From assembly GCA_947586185.1 (NCBI GenBank), contig CANPXN010000001.1:62001-126000 (forward strand): a DNA stretch of 64,000 nucleotides, read 5' to 3'. This DNA comes from an uncultured Clostridia bacterium. Lineage in GTDB: Bacteria; Bacillota; Clostridia; Oscillospirales; Ruminococcaceae. Position numbers and translations under genes: made by a program. Below the pieces are notes generated by a model. It saw nothing but the letters and a program-made list of their open reading frames with translations, was not told the DNA's origin and did not search any database. Position 1 is the stretch's first letter. Each line of letters starts with the position of its first letter. This document shows positions 58,244 through 64,000 of the stretch, piece by piece.

Positions 58244-58275
58244 AAACACGGACCCAATTTGAATCCGTGTTTTTA
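58242..58275 (-). terminator. Terminator of the LRR-transglutaminase operon
   Basis: AAAAACACGGA / TCCGTGTTTTT stem directly after the minus-strand stop. Confidence 0.85.
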
Positions 58276-58277
58276 TT

Positions 58278-60026
58278 CTATCCAAGGTTTTTCTTATTTT
58301 TGATATATCCTCTTGCTTCGGAATATGTAGCGGCTACATACCACCATTCTCCATTCTTGCCGTAGTTTCCGGTTTCCATGACATATGTCTGACCGTCGAT
58401 ATTGACCTCACCCCAGAAATGCTGCCAGTAATTGTTAGGATAGCTTCCTCTGTAGCCCTGAACCAGCGTAGCATCATAGCCGAGGTAGCTCAGCATAGCG
58501 ACCATTGCGCCGTTATACTGAACGCACTGACCGAGCTTGTAATTAAATATTGCGTCCACATAGCTTTTCGAGGATATCTTAGACCAGTCGTTTCCGTAAG
58601 CATACTTAACGTTGCGGTTTATCCAAAGAAGCGCAGTTGTTACCTTTTCCTCCCTTGTCATGCTTGAGGTAAAGTGTTCGTTTGCAAATTTTTTAAGAGT
58701 CTTCCAATCGGAATCGGAGATCTTTACTGTGCTGTTGACTGTTTTTGAGCCCTGTGTATTTGAAAGGGTATAGTCGTGATGAGGACTGAGCTTTGCTGCA
58801 TCAAGTCTTGAGGATGCGCTTGAGGAGCTTTCGATATTTGAATAACCGCTGTAGTAGGTCTTTCCACCGTACTTTACATATGTTCTGATCTTATAGCAGT
58901 ATTCATTGCTGTTGCTGAGGTTCTTGTCCGTATAGCTTGTAACGGAGCTGTCAGTGATGGTTTTGATCTTTTTGTACTCACCGTCCTGCCATGAGTATCT
59001 GTAGATAACATATCCGGTTGCTTTTGTATTTTCCTTCCATGAAATTTTAACAGCTTTATTAAGAGTCTCGGCTTTTATTTCCGGAGCGCTTATTTTCGTA
59101 ATAGCGGAGCAGATCGACGGCTGACCTGTTTTTTCGCATGCAGCGGAGCAAACCTTATATTTGTAAACAGTTGCCTGTGCTCTTTTTGTATCGGTATAGG
59201 AGCAGGAGGATGTTGTATCAAGGTATACATATTTGTCAGATGAAGAATCATAGCGGTATATTTTATAACTGCCGCTTCCGTTTTTATCCCATGTAAGCTT
59301 GATCGACGAGGTAGATTCAGCCTTTGCGCTGAGATTTTTTATCTCTCCCAGTGCAATTGGAAAGTAAACTGTTCTTGTTCCGTCATAATTTCCCATCAGC
59401 TGAATTTCAGCTGATGCAGTGCCTGGATTTATATTGTTTGTATATGTTATAGTATAGTCAGTACCAGGTGTAAGGGTATTTTCGCCATATTGTATTTCGG
59501 CGTCCGGACACAGTTCACTGCCGGTATAGATTTGTTCGGAAATGCCTGAAAACATAAGCTTAGAAACGTTCACAGGGATTATATCAAAGTTCTTTTCGAT
59601 AGTTCCGGTGTAGCTGTTTATGCCTGTTATAAGCATGGTTGCCGTTCCGGCATCAAGATTATTATAGCATTCAACTGTATAGTCAATGCCCTCTTCAAGT
59701 ATTGTGCCTCCGTTTTCAAGTGTGATATATGGCACAATTTCATAGCCTGTATATTCTTGGTTCGGAATGTCTTCCGTTGTCAGGGAAGAAATATCTGTGA
59801 GTTCCTCAACTGGCTCTCCGGCTTCTATGTAGGAATCCGTAAGTTCATTGATATCATCAGCGTTTGGAGCTTCTTCTGCTATCGCTTCAACAGCTTCTGT
59901 TTCCTGTGTCGGTGGAGTTGTCATGTCTGTTTCAGCATAAACGCTGTAGGCCGGAAACGCTCCTGAAAAAATCAGCGTCAATGCAGCTGCCGGAATGGCA
60001 AGCTTTAAATATCCTTTCAAGTTCAT
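58278..60026 (-). CDS. Secreted transglutaminase-like protein with Ig-like and FN3 modules
   Basis: The 582-residue protein has a signal peptide (1-31) and an acidic spacer. Two Ig-like modules (about 80-225; NQEYTGYEIVPYITLENGG and GISEQIYTGSELCPDAEIQY) precede two FN3-like repeats (about 230-400; KNLSAKAESTSSIKLTWDKN). A C-terminal transglutaminase/papain-like domain (about 440-580) carries Cys in LGQCVQYNG and His in WQHFWGEVNIDG; the third residue may be in the METG stretch. Such domains cross-link or cut proteins. No dockerin or anchor is seen. Its start lies nine bases after the LRR-dockerin stop, so the two are co-transcribed. Confidence 0.8.
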   Translation of the reverse strand: MNLKGYLKLAIPAAALTLIFSGAFPAYSVYAETDMTTPPTQETEAVEAIAEEAPNADDINELTDSYIEAGEPVEELTDISSLTTEDIPNQEYTGYEIVPYITLENGGTILEEGIDYTVECYNNLDAGTATMLITGINSYTGTIEKNFDIIPVNVSKLMFSGISEQIYTGSELCPDAEIQYGENTLTPGTDYTITYTNNINPGTASAEIQLMGNYDGTRTVYFPIALGEIKNLSAKAESTSSIKLTWDKNGSGSYKIYRYDSSSDKYVYLDTTSSCSYTDTKRAQATVYKYKVCSAACEKTGQPSICSAITKISAPEIKAETLNKAVKISWKENTKATGYVIYRYSWQDGEYKKIKTITDSSVTSYTDKNLSNSNEYCYKIRTYVKYGGKTYYSGYSNIESSSSASSRLDAAKLSPHHDYTLSNTQGSKTVNSTVKISDSDWKTLKKFANEHFTSSMTREEKVTTALLWINRNVKYAYGNDWSKISSKSYVDAIFNYKLGQCVQYNGAMVAMLSYLGYDATLVQGYRGSYPNNYWQHFWGEVNIDGQTYVMETGNYGKNGEWWYVAATYSEARGYIKNKKNLG

Positions 60027-60035
60027 CTCTCCTTT

Positions 60036-61220
60036 TTAATATCCACGGTAGGATTTTTTGTATTTGGAAAACGCATATGATGCGTCTACAGCAGTTATTT
60101 TACCGTCAAAATTTGTGTCGCCATAAAGCATGTCCTCATCGCTAAAGGAGCTTTCTCCGCTTTTGTACTGTTGCTTGTACTCCGAAAACAACACAGACGC
60201 ATCGGCAGCCGTAATTTTTCCGTCCTTGTTTATATCTCCTCTGAAATTGATACCTACGCTTAATTCGCCTATTACAGAGCCTTCGGAAATAATATATACA
60301 GTACCGGTGCTGCCGCTTATGCCCATTTCTTTAAGCGAGATCTGGGCCGGCTCACCATTTGAATCTGTTACGGATATTTGTGACATTATATCGTCTTTAA
60401 GGCTCTGAGTGTCGATATCCCCATTGCAGTCGTCAAAGCAGCGAAGGTCTTCCGGAGCTGAAATACTGTATTCGCTTTCAGAGGCGAGTGCAATAAACTC
60501 TCTTCCGTACTTTTCAGCATAGCTCTGTGCAGTAGAACCGGCATATCCGTAAATTACAGAAGTATTGCTTATGGTGTATTCGCTGTCGTATATTTCACAT
60601 TTAGGATTCTCAAAAATTATATCCTTAAGACTTCCACAGCTGGCAAACGCCTCCGCTCCAACAGATGTAACTGATTCAGGCAGTACGGCATGGCTGAGGC
60701 TATTACAGCCGTAAAATGCCTGATCGCCTATTTGTTCAGCAGAGCTTGGGATATCCATTCTTACAAGATTTTCGCAGTCTGCAAAGGCTCTGTATTTTAT
60801 ATCCGTTATTTTAGGCGGCAGGCTTATGTCCGTAAGGCTTTTACAGCCGTCGAAAGCCCCTGTTCCTAAGGCTGTAAGTCCGTCCTGAATATTTATGACG
60901 GTGATTCCAGTGCAGTTATAAAATGCCCAGTCGCCGATGCTTTCTGAGCCTGTCGGAAGAGTTACGCATTTTATACTTTTGCAGTTTCCAAACGCATGGT
61001 ACTCTATTGCCTTTATGGGTATCCCGCTTATCGAATCGGGGATCTGAACCGCCTCCTGCGTTTCATCGCATCCGGTAATTCCTATATAATCGGAGTGCTT
61101 TTCATAGGTAAGGCTTTTGTAATATTCTTCTGCTCCTGCAACGATAAAGCTTGAAATAAGTGATACGGACAATATCGCTGAGGCAAGCCCTTGGGTTATC
61201 CTTTTAACTTTGAGTTTCAT
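60036..61220 (-). CDS. BspA-type LRR protein with C-terminal dockerin
   Basis: The 394-residue secreted protein has a signal peptide (about 1-29) followed by EEYYKSLTYEKHSDYIGITG. About eight LRR_5/BspA repeats follow (FYNCTGITVINIQDGLTALG). Unlike the other three, a spacer of about 75 residues (SEYSISAPEDLRCFDDCNGD...) separates the repeats from the dockerin, which has GDINKDGKITAADASVLF and DTNFDGKITAVDASYAFS. It lies directly upstream of the secreted transglutaminase gene. A non-catalytic surface or cellulosome role is likely. Confidence 0.83.
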   Translation of the reverse strand: MKLKVKRITQGLASAILSVSLISSFIVAGAEEYYKSLTYEKHSDYIGITGCDETQEAVQIPDSISGIPIKAIEYHAFGNCKSIKCVTLPTGSESIGDWAFYNCTGITVINIQDGLTALGTGAFDGCKSLTDISLPPKITDIKYRAFADCENLVRMDIPSSAEQIGDQAFYGCNSLSHAVLPESVTSVGAEAFASCGSLKDIIFENPKCEIYDSEYTISNTSVIYGYAGSTAQSYAEKYGREFIALASESEYSISAPEDLRCFDDCNGDIDTQSLKDDIMSQISVTDSNGEPAQISLKEMGISGSTGTVYIISEGSVIGELSVGINFRGDINKDGKITAADASVLFSEYKQQYKSGESSFSDEDMLYGDTNFDGKITAVDASYAFSKYKKSYRGY

Positions 61221-61430
61221 ACTTTACCTCTCGATTTTAAGATTAATAATAGTTCTTAATAATTCTAACATATTTGCAGGAAATTTTCAACTATGTAATG
61301 TTTTTTAATGCTGTCTATAACACTTCATGTATTATTCTTGCTTTTTATTTTTCAGAATGATATAATAATTATTAGTTTCAATATCTGTTTACCAACGATT
61401 TTGCTAAATTCTGATTACGGAGGCAACAAA

Positions 61431-62648
61431 ATGATAAATGAAAATATTCTGTTCAGGGATATGTCAATGGACGAGCATGGTGACAGAAAATTCCTTTTGA
61501 TATTGCTGGAAATGGTGCTGGTGTGGGTATTACCCATATTTGCACTTATTTTATTTCCTATGGCGCTGTTTACCACAGAAAAATTAAAGGAACAGGGCAG
61601 TCCGGAACAGATCGCTTGCAGCTGGATTTTGCTAATAGGAATACCATGTATTATAGCGCTTATATTCTGCTGGAACCGATCGCATATTTACCGTCTTGGA
61701 AACCGTTCGCTTTATTTCATACTTGATAAAAACAACGATTTGTATTATGCGCATATTGGCTCAGGAGAGCTGAATCAGTTTTTCAGGAAAAATATATCAA
61801 TAAAGGATAAAATCAAATTTACTCCACGAATTTTAATTTATGGATTTTTCTTTTTATTCCGCAACAGCTATGGTCCGAGCAAAACCTCTTTTATGAAGCA
61901 GCAGCTTTATTATGAGTTAAACCTAAAGGAACATATTGCTGAAAGGCTGCTGACCAGTGAAAGCTATAAAGCGTTTGCAATTCAGATTTTTTCAGTTAAG
62001 AAAATAAAGCAATTTTCTAAGGGCTGTGAAATTACAGCTGTTGTTTTTATTAACGGAAAGGAAGCAACATGGCGTTTTACTATTTATAACACCACAGAAA
62101 ATTATCAGCTGCTTATGGAGCATTTTCAGAATATGAGTTCAGCCAACTACAGTGAGGGACTTCCGCTTACGGCTTATCAGTCCAGAACGCTGAACCGGAT
62201 CATTATGAAAAGGGCGGCTGTTTTCATTGTTTTATTTATTTTAATTGTACTGGTTCTGATTCTGCGCTATCTTTCTTACAGACATGAAAGCACGGTGGAT
62301 TTTTTCATTATGAGGTGGCTGGCTTCAAGAAGTATGCGCTCTGTAATTCGTGGTTCTGCTTTTGCTGTTATCATGATCCTCACCATTTTCAGCAGATATA
62401 TTTATGACTTGCTGCGCCCTTCTCAGTTCAGATGCGTAAATATCAGCGTTGATAAATGGACGCAAGCCAATGAAGCTCCTATAAAGCGCATTTTCTCTGA
62501 TTTCAGCTATTTTGTTCATATTACATATAACGGGAAGTCTGTTACTCTTGGGGTGGATAAGGCGCTTTGGCATAACAGGGATAATAGTGAGGTTGTACTG
62601 ATCCTTCGTAATAATACGCCATACTGCCTTATGCTAAGGGATTGCTGA
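61431..62648 (+). CDS. Multi-pass membrane protein of unknown function
   Basis: The 405-residue protein is taken from ATG 61431, seven bases after GGAGG; the open frame extends upstream without a site. It has two N-terminal helices (about 22-50 and 60-80), a long charged region (about 90-260) and two helices near 264-284 and 303-325, then a C-terminal soluble tail. I recognise no family motif. The segment FTPRILIYGFFFLFRNSYGP may be a further membrane-associated helix. Confidence 0.7.
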   Translation: MINENILFRDMSMDEHGDRKFLLILLEMVLVWVLPIFALILFPMALFTTEKLKEQGSPEQIACSWILLIGIPCIIALIFCWNRSHIYRLGNRSLYFILDKNNDLYYAHIGSGELNQFFRKNISIKDKIKFTPRILIYGFFFLFRNSYGPSKTSFMKQQLYYELNLKEHIAERLLTSESYKAFAIQIFSVKKIKQFSKGCEITAVVFINGKEATWRFTIYNTTENYQLLMEHFQNMSSANYSEGLPLTAYQSRTLNRIIMKRAAVFIVLFILIVLVLILRYLSYRHESTVDFFIMRWLASRSMRSVIRGSAFAVIMILTIFSRYIYDLLRPSQFRCVNISVDKWTQANEAPIKRIFSDFSYFVHITYNGKSVTLGVDKALWHNRDNSEVVLILRNNTPYCLMLRDC

Positions 62649-62782
62649 ATACGATAATGCCCACTTTATGAACATGTCAATGTAGGCATGAAACTAATAG
62701 TATTTTTATGATGTTCTGAATGCTTCTTGACAAAAACAAATTACTGTGTTATCATTAATACATTATTTTACAACTTAATATT

Positions 62783-62964
62783 GGCAGCAGGTGTCGGATA
62801 TTTTCGCATATGCGGAAAATGGATCCGGTGAAAAGGGAAACAGGTGAAAATCCTGTACGAACTCGTCACTGTAATTATGGAGCGTGAAAAATCATGCCAC
62901 TGGATAAAACCGGGAAGGCTTTTTCATGCGTTGATATATAAGCCAGGAGACCTGCCTGATGCTG
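62783..62964 (+). ncRNA. Cobalamin (B12) riboswitch
   Basis: The conserved core is present in order: GGTGAAAAGGGAAACAGGTG, AATCCTGTACGA, GTCACTGT, GCCACTGG, GGGAAGGC and AAGCCAGGAGACCTGCC, with closing arms CAGCAGG / CCTGATGCTG. This is the adenosylcobalamin-type aptamer. A terminator hairpin follows at 63038-63068, so control is probably by early termination when cobalamin is bound. It leads the operon at 63289. Confidence 0.92.
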
Positions 62965-63000
62965 GTACATAAAATGCCACGAGTAATTGGCAGTACATAT

Positions 63001-63068
63001 ACGCATACCATTTTGTTGTGGTATGTGTGTTTTGCTGTGCGCCCTTACTTGTAAGGAGCGCATTTTTT
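63001..63068 (+). terminator. Riboswitch expression platform: hairpin and terminator
   Basis: ACGCATACCA / TGGTATGTGT forms one hairpin. TGCGCCCTTAC / GTAAGGAGCGCA (63038-63062) followed by six T forms a terminator. Confidence 0.8.
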
Positions 63069-63074
63069 GTACAT

Positions 63075-63274
63075 AAGGCAACACCGCACAAAGCACGCCT
63101 GACGGCTTTGCACACATCTTGCTTGCATATTTTCCGTCATACGCCCGCAGGAAGCACCCTTGGGGTGTCACATAAAAATCTCTTGACATACGCCAGTATG
63201 CCTGCGAGCTTTTTATGCAATCTGACGAAAAATCTGACTGCGCAATCTGCGCACAATCTTTGTGCGGTGTCACC
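63075..63274. repeat. Full-length copy (C) of the AAGGCAA inverted-end repeat
   Basis: Ends AAGGCAACACCGCACAAAG and CTTTGTGCGGTGTCACC pair with few mismatches. The interior matches copy B except for a missing ~25-base segment. It lies between the riboswitch terminator and the next gene's ribosome site, so it is part of the mRNA leader. Confidence 0.75.
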
Positions 63275-63288
63275 ATAAAGGAGGATAT

Positions 63289-63726
63289 ATGGGAAAAAGT
63301 ATTTCCGACGGAGAATATACGATAGAAGTAACTTTAAGCGGAGGAAGCGGAAAAGCATCCGTCAGCTCTCCTACAAAGCTTGTGGTGGAGGATGGAGAGA
63401 TGACTGCCGAAATTGAGTGGAGCAGCTCAAGCTACGACTATATGGAGGCAGGAGGCAAGGAGTATTACCCTGAAAATCAAGAGGGCAACTCCATGTTTAT
63501 AATCGACGTTGACGCTTTGGATATGGAAATACCTGTCCGTGCTGAAACAGTGGCTATGAGCAAGCCTCATATGATTGATTATACTCTGTATTTTGATTCC
63601 TCAACTGTCCGCAGTGAAGGCCATGGAATGGGAATGATTTTAGGTATATTAGCTGCGTCAGCTATTTTGATCGGAGTGGCTGTAGTAAGTATTGTAAGAA
63701 AGAAGAAATCACATGAAAATAAATAG
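63289..63726 (+). CDS. NEAT-like surface protein, signal peptide missing
   Basis: The 145-residue protein starts MGKSISDGEYTIEVTLSGGS, a NEAT-like or iron-transport-associated beta-sandwich (about 6-105), and ends with one membrane helix (about 116-137, GMILGILAASAILIGVAVVS) and RKKK, a normal surface anchor. There is no N-terminal signal peptide although the anchor demands export. AAAGGAGG precedes ATG 63289. The gene lies behind a B12 riboswitch and overlaps a binding-protein gene, so it probably takes part in cobalamin or haem capture. The 5' part may have been lost where repeat copy C ends. Confidence 0.65.
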   Translation: MGKSISDGEYTIEVTLSGGSGKASVSSPTKLVVEDGEMTAEIEWSSSSYDYMEAGGKEYYPENQEGNSMFIIDVDALDMEIPVRAETVAMSKPHMIDYTLYFDSSTVRSEGHGMGMILGILAASAILIGVAVVSIVRKKKSHENK

Positions 63727-64000
63727 AGCGCTGTGCTGCATTATTTCCCTTTTCATATCGGTTATGTTTGTTTCCTGCGGGAGTGAAAAGACGTTGCCGG
63801 AAAAGCCTGCTGAAATTGACGGACTTGTTTTTGAAGAACGTGCAGAGCTTAAATATGCTGATCAGTTTGAAATCGACAGATACAAGGACGGTTTTTCGCT
63901 GATACAGACCGGGAACGGTAGCAGATATCTTATAGTTCCGGAGGGAAAGACGGCTCCTGAAAAGCTTGACAGCGATATAAGAGTAATTTCCCGTCCTGTA
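63713..64000 (+). CDS. ABC-transporter substrate-binding lipoprotein (partial)
   Basis: The visible 96 residues begin MKINRALCCIISLFISVMFV, a lipoprotein signal with lipobox VSC (Cys about 22). The mature part (PAEIDGLVFEERAELKYADQ) and IVPEGKTAPEKLD fit periplasmic-binding proteins of the iron/cobalamin (BtuF-FecB) type. The gene overlaps the previous one by 14 bases and runs off the right edge. The riboswitch suggests cobalamin import. Confidence 0.7.
   Translation, partial: MKINRALCCIISLFISVMFVSCGSEKTLPEKPAEIDGLVFEERAELKYADQFEIDRYKDGFSLIQTGNGSRYLIVPEGKTAPEKLDSDIRVISRPV

Noticed and set aside
62875-63276. A 133-codon minus-strand frame across the riboswitch and repeat copy C
   Set aside because: It crosses non-coding elements and reads the repeat in one frame (YVTPQGCFLRAYDGKY), which also appears from copy B; it is a repeat artefact.

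Overview
The window looks like the chromosome of a cellulosome-producing, fibre-degrading Ruminococcus, most like R. flavefaciens. The evidence is thirteen dockerin-bearing secreted proteins: plant-wall glycoside hydrolases and esterases (GH11, GH5, GH9, GH98, GH26, GH8, CE2/SGNH, CE4, CE1) with CBM22, CBM35-like and CBM3c modules, BspA-type LRR proteins, a metallopeptidase and a cell-wall amidase. Other signs are low-to-moderate GC, strong GGAGG ribosome sites, and TTGACA-17-TATAAT promoters. No cohesin or scaffoldin gene lies in the window, so the scaffold is encoded elsewhere. The species assignment is inference.

Layout. 1-5.9 kb: a fused acyl-ligase/ACP/acyltransferase gene broken by one base in an A run, a HAD nucleotidase, a Gfo/Idh/MocA oxidoreductase and a convergent Na+-symporter. 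6.1-18 kb: GH11-CBM22-dockerin-CE4 xylanase, a two-component system, a double esterase, GH5 and GH9 cellulases. 18-34.4 kb: LRR-dockerin genes alternating with an AraC regulator, a five-module GH98 enzyme, a ROK kinase + GH1 pair on the minus strand, a GH26 mannanase and a GH8-dockerin-CAP protein. 34.4-45.3 kb: mostly chromosomal functions (TPM lipoprotein, 8-oxoguanine glycosylase, RlmB), a protein that looks like an inactivated P-type ATPase, an XRE membrane regulator, a dockerin-metallopeptidase, an SPFH protein and a SUFU-domain protein. 45.4-54.3 kb: an EF-G paralogue, an SCP2-domain protein with a Lys/Ala-rich tail overlapping a phosphopantetheinyl transferase, a dockerin-amidase behind a structured leader, and an orphan hybrid histidine kinase. 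54.3-64 kb: an RtcB operon behind an apparent attenuator, small conserved genes, an LRR-dockerin/transglutaminase operon, and a cobalamin riboswitch leading into a surface-protein/ABC-binding-protein operon that runs off the end.

How the genes fit together. The secreted enzymes cover cellulose, xylan with its acetyl and feruloyl side groups, and mannan. Dockerins would place them on one cell-surface complex. The ROK kinase and GH1 enzyme would process imported cellobiose-like sugars. The two-component system and AraC regulator sit beside enzyme genes and are plausible local controllers. The phosphopantetheinyl transferase could activate the ACP module of the first gene.

Between genes there are several short repeats: a family with ends like AAGGCAACACCGC (three copies, paired changes in the ends), a second ~95-nt family (two copies), a ~230-bp inverted-repeat element before the first LRR gene, and a leader/3' element pair with the same ends but different cores. 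The observations I rate highest are the inactivated P-type ATPase, the SCP2-tail/PPTase pair, the RtcB attenuator, the repeat family, and the riboswitch leader carrying a repeat copy in front of a gene with no signal peptide.
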